From Oxalobacteraceae bacterium (GTDB lineage: Bacteria > Pseudomonadota > Gammaproteobacteria > Burkholderiales > Burkholderiaceae_D), in NCBI GenBank assembly GCA_027485535.1, contig JAIXQV010000018.1, positions 1 through 20,684 of the forward strand: a DNA stretch of 20,684 bases, given 5' to 3'. The position numbers were made by a program, and so were the translations under genes. Shown in pieces: positions 1 to 7,824 of the stretch. The notes beneath the pieces are model-generated. The model ran no database searches. It was not told the origin of the DNA and worked only from the letters and a program-made list of their open reading frames with translations. Position 1 is the stretch's first letter, and every line of letters starts with the position of its first letter.

Positions 1-480
1 TCGCTATCGTCACAACTGCAGGAAGCCAAGTGGCTTATCAAAAATATGCGGCAACGTTTCGACACGATCCTGCGAGTATCCGAGGCGATCGTCGACCGTC
101 AGCGTAATTTTTTCTCGCACGGCGAAGTCGCCATGCGACCCCTTGTGCTGCGCGAAATTGCTGATACACTGGGTCTGCATGAAAGTACGATTTCGCGTGT
201 CACCACGCAGAAATACATGCTGACGCCGCACGGCATGTTCGAATTGAAGTACTTCTTTGGCAGCCACGTAGCGACTGAAGCAGGCGGCGAGGCCTCATCC
301 ACTGCCATACGTGCGTTGATCAAGCAACTGATAGGAGCCGAAGACCCCAAGAACCCGTTTTCCGATAGCAAGATCACGGACATGTTGGCAGAACAAGGCA
401 TGGTAGTCGCACGCCGAACGGTAGCGAAATACCGTGAGGCCTTGAAGATACCGCCGGTTAATCTGCGTAAATCTCTTTGA
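1..480 (+). CDS. rpoN: RNA polymerase sigma-54 factor (RpoN), C-terminal part, 5' end outside window
   Basis: Alternative sigma factor that directs RNA polymerase to -24/-12 promoters and needs an AAA+ activator to open them. The reading frame is open from base 1, so the ATG at base 46 is internal and 159 codons are visible. The visible part covers the end of the core-binding region and the DNA-binding domain. A helix-turn-helix region includes LREIADTLGLHESTISRVT. Near the C-terminus is the RpoN box ARRTVAKYR (bases 409-435), the family signature that contacts the -24 element. The protein ends NLRKSL, as full-length RpoN proteins do. hpf follows 192 bases downstream on the same strand, the usual neighbour in proteobacteria. 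No strong terminator separates them; the gap holds only a 6-bp stem (496-510) without a T-run. Identification is certain; N-terminal features cannot be judged. Confidence 0.97.
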   Translation, partial: SLSSQLQEAKWLIKNMRQRFDTILRVSEAIVDRQRNFFSHGEVAMRPLVLREIADTLGLHESTISRVTTQKYMLTPHGMFELKYFFGSHVATEAGGEASSTAIRALIKQLIGAEDPKNPFSDSKITDMLAEQGMVVARRTVAKYREALKIPPVNLRKSL

Positions 481-658
481 TTACTATCGGCTGACTCAGC
501 ATCTTGCTGATACTGCTTGGCCCAAGTCGCTACCGTCGCGCGCCGAATTTCCGAGCAGAGCAAGGTCTAAGTCAGACAATCCCGAGTTTTCAACCGTTGC
601 TGTGCTCTGCTAGGTTCACCTGCCGGCGGACTCGGCGGAATCCCCAGCAACGCCATCC

Positions 659-664
659 AAGGAG
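659..664 (+). promoter_or_regulatory. Shine-Dalgarno site that sets the hpf start
   Basis: AAGGAG lies 8 bases ahead of the ATG at 673. The in-frame GTG at 664 overlaps this site and is therefore an unlikely start. Confidence 0.8.
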
Positions 665-672
665 TGCTGTGT

Positions 673-1020
673 ATGAATCTCAAGATCAGCGGTCACCATC
701 TGGAACTCACCCCTTCGCTCAGGGAGTACGTGCAAAACAAGCTCGAGCGCATTAAACGCCACTTTGATAACGTGATTGATGTCACCGTTATCCTTGCCGT
801 GGACGACAATACCGAAAAAGACAAACGTCAACGTGCTGAAATCAATTTACACATGCGAGGTAAAGACCTGCATGTTGAAAGCGAAGCCCAAGACATGTAC
901 TCAGCGATTGATATCCTGATGGACAAACTGGATCGACAGGTGCTGAAACATAAGGATCGTATCCAAGACCACCACCGTACATCGGTGCGCGGCTACGACG
1001 GGGCCACCGAGGTCGCCTGA
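673..1020 (+). CDS. hpf: Ribosome hibernation promoting factor (short HPF/RaiA family)
   Basis: A 115-residue protein that binds the 30S decoding region in stationary phase and promotes inactive ribosome dimers. The N-terminal MNLKISGHHLELTPSLREYV and the pattern beta-alpha-beta-beta-beta-alpha are typical of the S30AE/sigma-54 modulation family. A conserved basic helix (YVQNKLERIKRHFD, about residues 18-31) would face rRNA. It is the short type: it ends shortly after the second helix and lacks the C-terminal dimerisation domain of long HPF. The start at 673 is chosen from the AAGGAG 8 bases upstream. It follows rpoN; in many relatives ptsN and hprK come next, but here the strand changes at once and dgt converges with only a 7-base gap. 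A strong terminator follows. Confidence 0.95.
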   Translation: MNLKISGHHLELTPSLREYVQNKLERIKRHFDNVIDVTVILAVDDNTEKDKRQRAEINLHMRGKDLHVESEAQDMYSAIDILMDKLDRQVLKHKDRIQDHHRTSVRGYDGATEVA

Positions 1021-1027
1021 TCCTTGT

Positions 1028-2215
1028 TCAGCGATCAGCAAAGGGCGCGGCAGCGCCCTTTTTTATGTAAATCTCGTCGACCGCAAATAGCTTCCGATAT
1101 TCCCGCATCGCATAGCGATCGGTCATACCCGCGATGTAGTCAGCGACGCGACGGGCCTGCGCAGTCAGGTCACCATCCTCGACTTGATAATCCGGCGGTA
1201 GCAATTGAGGGCCGGAGAGAAAAATATCGAACAAGTCCGTCACGATCCGGCGTGCCTTGCTGGTCATGCGGTTGACTTGGTAGTGTTGGTAAAGATTTTT
1301 GCGCAAGAAGCGCTTGAGCGTCTGCGCTTCTTCTTTCATGGCGCTGGAAAATCCAATCAGCGGTGGCGCGTTACGCACATCGGCGATCGACTGAATGTTA
1401 GCCTTCGAGATGTTGGCGCGCGAGGTCTCGATCAGATCGACGACCAACGCGTTAATCATGCGTCGCACAGTTTCGTTAATCGCACGCCGACCTGAGATGC
1501 CGACAAACTCTCTTTGCACTTCCGCGAAATAGCGCGCAAAAAGTCCGACTTCTTGCAGTTGATCCAAGCTCAGCAAGCCAGAGCGCAAACCGTCATCGAT
1601 ATCATGGTTGTTATAAGCGATCTCATCGGCCAGATTGGTGAGTTGCGCTTCCAGGCTAGGCTGCTTTTTTTCAATGAAACGGTGGCCCACTTCACCTAAC
1701 AACTGCGCATTCGGCAGTGAGCAGTGTTTCAAGATGCCCTCGCGAGTCTCGAAGCTCAGGTTCAAACCGTCGAAGGCACCATAGCGCTGCTCCAGCGAAT
1801 CCACCACGCGCAAGCTCTGCAGGTTGTGCTCGAAACCACCATAGTCTTTCATACAGGCGTTGAGCGCATCCTGTCCGGCGTGTCCGAAAGGCGTGTGACC
1901 AAGGTCGTGGGCGAGTGAAATTGCCTCAACTAGGTCTTCATTGAGCTGAAGATTACGCGCCAGCGAGCGCGCGATCTGTGCCACCTCGATGCTATGAGTC
2001 AGACGGGTACGAAACAGATCACCTTCATGGTTAACAAATACTTGGGTTTTGTATTCGAGTCGGCGAAATGCAGTGCAGTGAATGATGCGGTCTCGATCGC
2101 GCTGAAACTCACTGCGGGTCTGTGGACTTGCCTCGGACGTTTGGCGACCCAAAGAGTTATCAGAGCGCGCAGCATACGGCGCTAGCTGTGCCTCGTAAGC
2201 GGTGATCATGCTCAT
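1028..2215 (-). CDS. dgt: Deoxyguanosinetriphosphate triphosphohydrolase-like protein (HD domain)
   Basis: Hydrolyses a dNTP to a deoxynucleoside and inorganic triphosphate, helping control nucleotide pools in the cytoplasm. The HD-domain metal site is visible: H74 in the RTRLTHSIEVAQIA segment, then H103-D104 in LAHDLGHTPFGHAG, and a later DEIAYNNHDIDDGL segment with the last metal Asp. About 395 residues, normal for the short dGTPase-like family of proteobacteria; true substrate range is not readable from sequence. The ATG at 2215 is chosen because it forms a 4-base ATGA overlap with the aroB stop. A GTG at 2227 and an ATG at 2209 are possible alternatives and none has a convincing Shine-Dalgarno site. 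It is the last gene of the pilM-aroB-dgt run. Its 3' end carries the hpf terminator. Confidence 0.93.
   Translation of the reverse strand: MSMITAYEAQLAPYAARSDNSLGRQTSEASPQTRSEFQRDRDRIIHCTAFRRLEYKTQVFVNHEGDLFRTRLTHSIEVAQIARSLARNLQLNEDLVEAISLAHDLGHTPFGHAGQDALNACMKDYGGFEHNLQSLRVVDSLEQRYGAFDGLNLSFETREGILKHCSLPNAQLLGEVGHRFIEKKQPSLEAQLTNLADEIAYNNHDIDDGLRSGLLSLDQLQEVGLFARYFAEVQREFVGISGRRAINETVRRMINALVVDLIETSRANISKANIQSIADVRNAPPLIGFSSAMKEEAQTLKRFLRKNLYQHYQVNRMTSKARRIVTDLFDIFLSGPQLLPPDYQVEDGDLTAQARRVADYIAGMTDRYAMREYRKLFAVDEIYIKKGAAAPFADR
1041..1064 (+). terminator. Rho-independent terminator of hpf, located inside the 3' end of dgt
   Basis: AAGGGCGC (1041-1048) pairs perfectly with GCGCCCTT (1053-1060) around a 4-base loop, followed by a run of T to 1064. 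It lies 21 bases after the hpf stop. The opposite strand is the last codons of dgt (KKGAAAPFAD). On that strand an A/T-rich run also flanks the stem, so it may act in both directions. Confidence 0.88.
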
Positions 2216-3315
2216 GAATGCGTACACGCAGCCAATGTAGCGCTCAGCAGGTCAGCCGGCGCGGCGGTGATGGTGGTCGAACCAAGCGGCTTGAGCAAAA
2301 TGAATTTAATCTGACCGCCCTCGTTTTTCTTGTCGACCTCCATCAGGTCAAGCCAGCGCGACTCACCGAGGTCGGGTGCCACTGTTGGCAAACCCGCTGC
2401 TTTCACTAGCGCCACAAGCCTAGCCTGCTCGTCAGGCGACAGATACCCCATCCTGACCGACAAGTCGGCCGCCATGACCATGCCACACCCCACCGCCTCA
2501 CCATGCAGCCACTCGCCATAGCCAAGGCCCGCCTCAATCGCATGGCCGAAGGTATGTCCAAAGTTCAGGATCGCGCGCAAGCCACTCTCGCGCTCGTCTT
2601 GGCGGACAACCTCCGCCTTAATCTCACAAGAACGACGAATCGCGTGGGCTAGTGCTCCGGCATCACGCGCACGCAATAAGTTGATGTTCTCTTCCAACCA
2701 TTTAAAAAATACAGCGTCAATGATGGCACCGTGCTTGATCACTTCTGCCAAGCCTGCCGACAATTCGCGATCGGGCAGCGTCGCTAATGTTGCGGTATCT
2801 GCCAGTACCAATTGCGGCTGGTAGAAGGCGCCGATCATGTTTTTGCCGAGCGGGTGATTGATAGCTGTCTTGCCACCTACCGATGAGTCGACCTGCGCCA
2901 GCAAGGTGGTTGGCACCTGCACAAAAGGTACGCCACGCATATAGGTGGCGGCTGCAAAGCCGGTCATGTCACCAATTACCCCACCACCGAGGGCGAGCAG
3001 GGTGATCTTGCGATCACATTTTTGCTCAAGCAAAGCGGTAAAGATCGCCATTAAATTCTCAGCGTTCTTTTCTTCCTCGCCATCTGGCAGCACAATCGGA
3101 ACGCACTGCTTGCCAGCAGCTTGTAGCGTAACGGACAAGCGCTCAAGGTAGAGCGGCGCGACAACGGTATTCGTCACAATCGCGATGCGCTTGCCAGGCA
3201 AGTTGCGGATCAATTCAACATCAGTCAGCAAATCACTGCCGATGATGATCGGGTAGCTACGCTCGCCAAGATCAACACTCAGCCGCGCAAAAATCGAAGC
3301 AGGGGTATGGCTCAT
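2212..3315 (-). CDS. aroB: 3-Dehydroquinate synthase
   Basis: Second step of the shikimate pathway: converts DAHP to 3-dehydroquinate using NAD and a divalent metal, in the cytoplasm. The 367-residue protein is full length. The NAD-binding region GGGVIGDMTGFAAATYMRG (110-128) and the VPTTLLAQVDSSVGGKT segment (134-150) are intact. Metal ligands match the E. coli enzyme shifted by seven: E191 (LAEVIKHG), H254 (GHTFGHAIE) and H271 (WLHGEAVG). The late DKKNEGG motif (328-334) is present. The start overlaps the aroK stop by 4 bases (ATGA) and its stop overlaps dgt in the same way, so translational coupling is likely. The aroK-aroB order directly after pilQ is conserved in many gamma- and betaproteobacteria. 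Confidence 0.98.
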   Translation of the reverse strand: MSHTPASIFARLSVDLGERSYPIIIGSDLLTDVELIRNLPGKRIAIVTNTVVAPLYLERLSVTLQAAGKQCVPIVLPDGEEEKNAENLMAIFTALLEQKCDRKITLLALGGGVIGDMTGFAAATYMRGVPFVQVPTTLLAQVDSSVGGKTAINHPLGKNMIGAFYQPQLVLADTATLATLPDRELSAGLAEVIKHGAIIDAVFFKWLEENINLLRARDAGALAHAIRRSCEIKAEVVRQDERESGLRAILNFGHTFGHAIEAGLGYGEWLHGEAVGCGMVMAADLSVRMGYLSPDEQARLVALVKAAGLPTVAPDLGESRWLDLMEVDKKNEGGQIKFILLKPLGSTTITAAPADLLSATLAACTHS

Positions 3316-3881
3316 AGGGGATTCGTGGATGTGGCAGCAGCCACCGGCCAGCCGGCCAGCTCTAACTGCGACAAAATAGTTTGGACGACTGTCTGTACGT
3401 TGGGGCGACCAGTCTCTACGGTGATGTGCGCCACCTCCTCGTACAGCGGTGCACGCTCTCGCATGAGTGTTTCGATCCGTGCGCGCGGGTCAGCGGTTTG
3501 TAGCAGCGGCCGGTTTCGATCGTGACTAGTGCGTTGTAACAAGCTGCTCACCGAGGCCCGCAAATACACCACGGTTCCGTACTCACGAAGACGGCGCCGA
3601 CTTTCTTCGTTGAGAATCGCGCCACCACCGGTCGCCAGTACCATGCCCTGCTGCTGGGTCAGGTCGCGAATCACATCTGCTTCGCGCTGCCGGAAACTGG
3701 CCTCGCCCTCAATCTCGAAGATCAATGTAATCGAAGCACCGGTTCGCGACTCGATTTCATGGTCGGCATCGACAAACTGCATGTTCAGGCGCTTGGCGAG
3801 CGCGCGTCCGATGGTTGTCTTGCCGGAGCCCATCAGCCCGACCAGAAAGATATTTGCATGCGGAGTCGACATGGTTGCCAT
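3312..3881 (-). CDS. aroK: Shikimate kinase
   Basis: Phosphorylates shikimate at the 3-OH using ATP; fifth step of aromatic amino acid synthesis. The P-loop GLMGSGKTT near the N-terminus, the VDADHEIE shikimate-contact Asp, the GGGA loop (LATGGGAIL) and the lid segment RNRPLL are all visible. About 189 residues, slightly longer than the usual 170-175 because of a C-terminal tail rich in Ala and Thr. The frame stays open upstream to 3959, but that stretch overlaps pilQ and is not AroK-like. The ATG at 3881 (MATMSTPH) or the ATG at 3872 are the credible starts. Neither has a classic Shine-Dalgarno site; GGGGGA lies about 13 bases upstream of 3881 inside a 5-bp stem (GGGGA/TCCCC). It starts 58 bases after pilQ, the only sizable gap in the operon. 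Confidence 0.96.
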   Translation of the reverse strand: MATMSTPHANIFLVGLMGSGKTTIGRALAKRLNMQFVDADHEIESRTGASITLIFEIEGEASFRQREADVIRDLTQQQGMVLATGGGAILNEESRRRLREYGTVVYLRASVSSLLQRTSHDRNRPLLQTADPRARIETLMRERAPLYEEVAHITVETGRPNVQTVVQTILSQLELAGWPVAAATSTNPL

Positions 3882-3939
3882 GAAGGGGAAGTTTCCCCCG
3901 GAAAAGCAACAGTTTATCCGATCCAAGCAGTGTCGTTTG

Positions 3940-6087
3940 TCAGCGCAGCTGCACTGCACCAGCCGCCGCCAGATCAGCGACGATGCGCGGGGTGATGAAT
4001 ATCAGCAGCTCCTTCTGGCTACGTAGCTGCGTGGTCTGCCGAAACAGCTGGCCGAGTAAAGGGATATCGCCGAAGAAAGGGACCTTGTAGATAGTGCTGC
4101 GCTCTTCTTGGGTGAAAATGCCCCCTAGTACCACCGTACCGCCATTCTCGACCTGGACATTGGTTTTTACGTGCTTAGTATCAATCGCGTAACTGTTGCC
4201 AACCGCGATACCGCGCGAGTCTTTGGCCACATCCACCGTCAGGATGATGTTGCCGTCGGGTGTGATTTGCGGCGTCACCTCCAGCTTCAGGTTGGCCTTT
4301 TTGAACTGTATCGACGTAGCGCCGCTGGAGGTCGCCTGCTGATAGGGAATCTCTTCACCCTGTTCGATGATAGCCGGTTGTTGATCTGCCGTTACAACAC
4401 GAGGGCTGGAAATGATCTTGCCTTTGCCATCGGCCTGCAACGCAGTGAGCTCCAGATTCAAAAAACGATTAGCGCCCGCAGAGAAAAGACTAAACCCGAT
4501 GCTGCCCGGGTTAGCCGTACCAATTCTGCCTGCCGGGAGATCGACGAACTGCGTATTCGGCATGTAACTACCCGCAGTCGATGCCAACTGGCCACTTTGC
4601 TCCCCCGCACCAAGGTAGTTACCCGTCACGACGGCGCGCGCACTGCCCGGCAGATTTATCCCCGGCGTTCCTCCCGCGGTGACACTTATGTCGCGATAGC
4701 CTAACCGCACGCCGAGGTTTTTGTTGAAACTGTCGTCCGCCTCGACGATACGCGCCTCAATCATGACTTGTCGCTGTGGCACGTCCGTCATCAGTATCAA
4801 TCGCCGGACTTCTTCCAACTTGCCAGGTGTATCGGTCACGAACAGCTTATTACTTCGGGGCTCAGCAGATGCACTGCCACGCCGCGATAAGATGCTGCCA
4901 CGCCCGGCTTGACCATCCAAGCCAAACACTTTCTGGAAAGCTTCTGCCTTTTGATAATTTAGTTGGAATGTCTCGGTGATCAGCGGCTCGAGTTCATTGA
5001 TCTGCGCACGCTGCTCCAACTCTAGCCGCTCTTTAGTCAGCAACTCATCCTTAGGCGCAATCCATAATACGTTTCCGCTCTTACGCATGTCGAGGCCGCG
5101 CGCCTGCATCACGATATCAAGGGCCTGATCCCATGGAACATCTTTCAGCCTGAGCGTTAGGTTGCCACCGACGGTATCACTGGCGACCACATTCAACCCG
5201 GTGAAATCAGCGATCACCTGCAATAAAGCGCGCACCTCGATATTCTGAAAATTCAGCGAAAGTTTCTCACCGCGATAGCCACGCCCATTACCCCGTTCTT
5301 CGGCTTTCTGAGGCTTGAGCTCAACGACCAAGCGACGATCCGTCTGCCAAGCCACATGGTCCCACTGACCCATCGCAGCCACACTGATGCGCACCATATC
5401 GCCATTCACGCTGGCGCTAATCTCTTGCACCGGCGTCGCAAAGTCTTTCACATCCAGCCGACGTCGCAGTAACTCGGGCAAGGCGCTCTTCATTAAATCA
5501 ATTACGACAGCCTGGCCTTGACGACGAATATCGATCGCGGACTGCTCGCGCGCCAGATCAATAATGACGCGCCCGGCGCCTTCCTCGCCGCGCCGAAAAT
5601 CAATATCCAGCACCGCATTTCGCTCGCTGGCGATCCTCGCTGCTTTTTCCGCCGCAGTCGAAGTGGTAGGCGATGTCGCCGATGCAGCGTCGCCCAGCAC
5701 AATCTGAACTTCCTTTTCATGTAATCGAGTGCTGTGGGCCATCGGTCGTTTCAGATTGATGACGATGCGTGTACGCGTACCCGCCTGTACGATATCGAGA
5801 TGACGTATGTCACCGATATCAAGTGATTGACGCATCGTCGATGTGGTATTCACGGTTTCAGGCAGATCAATCACAATCCGCGGTGGCGTCAGCGTGGAGA
5901 AGCTCGGGGGCAGCGTCTTGAGCGCATGACTCAGCTGCGCCCGCAATAAAATTCGGTCGCCATCGCGACTTATATCGACCGAGCGCAAGGCGTTTGACTC
6001 CGCATGACTGGCCGACGCCAGTAGCAACATTGCCCATAAGATGGCCCATGAACTAACTCTCTGGCCGCCAAATCCCCGCTGACTCAT
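3940..6087 (-). CDS. pilQ: Type IV pilus secretin PilQ
   Basis: Forms the outer-membrane ring through which the type IV pilus fibre passes. The ATG at 6087 is chosen: AGGAG lies 5 bases upstream, it overlaps the pilP stop by ATGA, and it opens a signal peptide (hydrophobic WAILWAMLLLASASHA, cleavage near residue 29). The longer frame up to 6153 lacks these. In the 715-residue protein two AMIN-type peptidoglycan-binding regions occupy roughly 30-240. The secretin N0 domain begins near 275 (LNFQNIEVRALLQVIADFTG), N1 follows, and the secretin beta-barrel domain starts near 437 (QRQVMIEARIVEAD) with EQGEEIPYQ near 574. The C-terminus has the conserved LLIFITPRIV. Last of the five pil genes. Confidence 0.97.
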   Translation of the reverse strand: MSQRGFGGQRVSSWAILWAMLLLASASHAESNALRSVDISRDGDRILLRAQLSHALKTLPPSFSTLTPPRIVIDLPETVNTTSTMRQSLDIGDIRHLDIVQAGTRTRIVINLKRPMAHSTRLHEKEVQIVLGDAASATSPTTSTAAEKAARIASERNAVLDIDFRRGEEGAGRVIIDLAREQSAIDIRRQGQAVVIDLMKSALPELLRRRLDVKDFATPVQEISASVNGDMVRISVAAMGQWDHVAWQTDRRLVVELKPQKAEERGNGRGYRGEKLSLNFQNIEVRALLQVIADFTGLNVVASDTVGGNLTLRLKDVPWDQALDIVMQARGLDMRKSGNVLWIAPKDELLTKERLELEQRAQINELEPLITETFQLNYQKAEAFQKVFGLDGQAGRGSILSRRGSASAEPRSNKLFVTDTPGKLEEVRRLILMTDVPQRQVMIEARIVEADDSFNKNLGVRLGYRDISVTAGGTPGINLPGSARAVVTGNYLGAGEQSGQLASTAGSYMPNTQFVDLPAGRIGTANPGSIGFSLFSAGANRFLNLELTALQADGKGKIISSPRVVTADQQPAIIEQGEEIPYQQATSSGATSIQFKKANLKLEVTPQITPDGNIILTVDVAKDSRGIAVGNSYAIDTKHVKTNVQVENGGTVVLGGIFTQEERSTIYKVPFFGDIPLLGQLFRQTTQLRSQKELLIFITPRIVADLAAAGAVQLR

Positions 6088-6602
6088 TTTTTCTCCTGCA
6101 GTACCAGCTGCGTTTGTCGACGTACCCAGCGGCCGCCACCCTCTTCTACCCATTCATCGATATCGACGGTCTTGTCACTGATGGCGATGACTTTGCCCAA
6201 GTCTTGGCCGAGGTGAGCACCAACCCGAACGATGTGAATCAGCTTGTCTGCTTGTATCAGCGCGACAACCTCCTTACCCCGACGCAAATTGCCAATCAGT
6301 CGCAAACTATCGATTGGAAAAGTCTCGAGTGGCTCACGCGGGCGGCGCAGATCAGGTTGCGGGCTGTTTGCTAAAGCGGCGGGGTCAATTGTCGACAGTT
6401 TGGACAGGTCAAACGGATCAGCGCGCTGACCCGCCTGATAACGAAACTCTGGCATCGGTGAGCCTTGCGGCAAATTGACCGGCTTGGCATGGTGCCGCTG
6501 GCGAATTTCAGCCATCCAAGTCTGGAGATCATCGCTGCCTTGCTGCTGACAAGCGGTCGTCAACAAAAGCACCAGCGCCGACAAAGGCCAAAGTCGCCTC
6601 AT
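6084..6602 (-). CDS. pilP: Type IV pilus inner-membrane lipoprotein PilP
   Basis: Lipoprotein that links the PilN/PilO inner-membrane complex to the PilQ secretin. The N-terminus is a lipoprotein signal with lipobox LTTAC, putting the lipidated Cys at 18. The 172-residue length and the C-terminal beta-rich domain (RLIGNLRRGKEVVALI ... VRVGAHLGQDLGKVIAISD) match PilP. The middle is a Pro-rich, probably disordered linker that binds the PilN/O pair in studied homologues. An AGGT sits 7 bases before the ATG, and that ATG overlaps the pilO stop by 4 bases; the pilP stop in turn overlaps pilQ. Confident assignment from sequence plus position. Confidence 0.95.
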   Translation of the reverse strand: MRRLWPLSALVLLLTTACQQQGSDDLQTWMAEIRQRHHAKPVNLPQGSPMPEFRYQAGQRADPFDLSKLSTIDPAALANSPQPDLRRPREPLETFPIDSLRLIGNLRRGKEVVALIQADKLIHIVRVGAHLGQDLGKVIAISDKTVDIDEWVEEGGGRWVRRQTQLVLQEKK

Positions 6603-7258
6603 CTAAGTACCTGCTGCTTGCGCTCGGGTGTGCGTTGCTTTTTCTGCTCAGCCTCTGCCGCATCGAGATACCTGAACGTATGCGCCACACACTCAAAAGC
6701 CAAGGCGCCTTCGCGTAGCTGGGTCAGTGCAATACGATCAATGGTGACAATGCGTGACATGTTGGCGATGTCACTGACAAATCCTGCTAATGCGTGATAA
6801 GAACCCGACAACCGTATTTCAATCGGCAGCTCTGCGTAGTGCTCGCCGATCTTTAACTGGCCCGGCTTGAACAGCTCAAACTGCAAGCCCCGAACAGCCC
6901 CCATTTGACTGATTTCAGCTAGCAGCGCATCGATCTCTGCCTTTCCCGGTAGCTGTCGCTCTTGCTGCAGTACCCGCGCTTCAACCTCGGCTTTTTGTTT
7001 GCGCAAGGTATCCAGATGGTGTGCCTGCGCCACCTTGCGCTCAAACTCTGTACGTAGTTTGCGCTCGGATTCCGCCCCACTCTCCAGCGTTTCCCACTGA
7101 GTTGACCACACCAGCCATCCGCCAATAACGATGACCAGAAGTGTGACCAGAAGTGGACAAAGCAGTCGCGGTAACGGCGGCCATAATCCGGGGTGTCGCC
7201 CCTCCAGCCCTTCGAATTGTGCACGTAGGGTCTTGAAGCTAAATGCTCGGGTATTCAC
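6599..7258 (-). CDS. pilO: Type IV pilus inner-membrane protein PilO
   Basis: Bitopic membrane protein that dimerises with PilN and aligns the pilus machine across the periplasm. One membrane segment lies at about 30-50 (LLCPLLVTLLVIVIGGWLVW). A coiled coil follows at about 55-100, then a ferredoxin-like periplasmic domain (LPIEIRLSGSYHALAGFVSD) typical of PilO. The C-terminal tail is very basic and Gln-rich. The start is GTG at 7258: it overlaps the pilN stop as GTGA and has GAGGAG 8 bases upstream, so the non-ATG start is well supported. 219 residues, usual length. Acts with PilM, PilN and PilP encoded around it. Confidence 0.95.
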   Translation of the reverse strand: MNTRAFSFKTLRAQFEGLEGRHPGLWPPLPRLLCPLLVTLLVIVIGGWLVWSTQWETLESGAESERKLRTEFERKVAQAHHLDTLRKQKAEVEARVLQQERQLPGKAEIDALLAEISQMGAVRGLQFELFKPGQLKIGEHYAELPIEIRLSGSYHALAGFVSDIANMSRIVTIDRIALTQLREGALAFECVAHTFRYLDAAEAEQKKQRTPERKQQVLR

Positions 7259-7824
7259 TTCAGCTTCTCCTCAGGCGTACTCTGCTGAAGGCTGATGCTG
7301 AACTCGACAATTTTTTTTACGTCGCGTCCCTGCCCAAGATTGGCGGACTTTATCTCACCCAATTCTGGCTGACCCAGCCAAGTGACATCGGTATTCAGTG
7401 CACGCAGCAACTCCGAGACACGGGCGTTGGATTGTGCGATCCCACTCAGCGTCAGCTTGTCGGTCTGTTTGACTGATTTGAGCGCAACACCTTGCGGCAC
7501 CCGAGTAGCAAGTTCATCAAGTAATCGTACTGGGTAAGAGCGCCCGCTTTGTAGTCGCTCGACTGCAGCACGGCGAGCGTTCAAGGCGGCTATCTGCTGC
7601 TGTAGCTGCTGAATTTCGCGCAGATGCACATCCAGCTTTGCATTCTCAGCACTGAGCAGTTGATTTCGTTCCTCTTGCAGCCCGATGCAACTCGCATTAA
7701 TGACAAAAACCGCCAAAACCACTGAGAGACCCAGCGCCGCCATCAAACCGAGTTGACGCTGGAATTGTTGCTTACGCTCGCGCCGTCCTTCTTCACGCCA
7801 CGGCAGTAGATTGAGCCGAATCAT
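7255..7824 (-). CDS. pilN: Type IV pilus assembly protein PilN
   Basis: Inner-membrane partner of PilO whose cytoplasmic N-terminus docks into PilM. The ATG at 7824 gives MIRLNLLPWREE, the conserved PilM-binding peptide (INLLPWRE-like), directly at the N-terminus. It also makes an ATGA overlap with the pilM stop. The longer frame to 7866 would hide this peptide and is rejected. A single membrane helix lies at about 25-45, followed by a Gln-rich coiled coil (REIQQLQQQIAALNARR) and a periplasmic alpha/beta domain with the ALKSVKQTDKLTLSGIAQS segment seen in PilN families. 189 residues, normal size. Confidence 0.96.
   Translation of the reverse strand: MIRLNLLPWREEGRRERKQQFQRQLGLMAALGLSVVLAVFVINASCIGLQEERNQLLSAENAKLDVHLREIQQLQQQIAALNARRAAVERLQSGRSYPVRLLDELATRVPQGVALKSVKQTDKLTLSGIAQSNARVSELLRALNTDVTWLGQPELGEIKSANLGQGRDVKKIVEFSISLQQSTPEEKLK

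Noticed and set aside
496..510. 6-bp stem TCAGCA/TGCTGA as an rpoN terminator
   Set aside because: The stem is short, the loop is 3 bases, and no T-run follows.
516..533. Possible sigma-54 promoter (TTGGCCC...CGC) between rpoN and hpf
   Set aside because: Only 8 bases separate the GG and GC, whereas -24/-12 promoters need 10.
504..755. Open frame after rpoN on the plus strand
   Set aside because: It overlaps hpf in another frame, has no recognisable domain, and its Arg/Ser/Pro-rich composition looks like out-of-frame translation.
3882..3959. Upstream extension of aroK to 3959
   Set aside because: The extra residues are Cys-rich, unlike AroK, and overlap the pilQ end; the family N-terminus fits 3881 or 3872.
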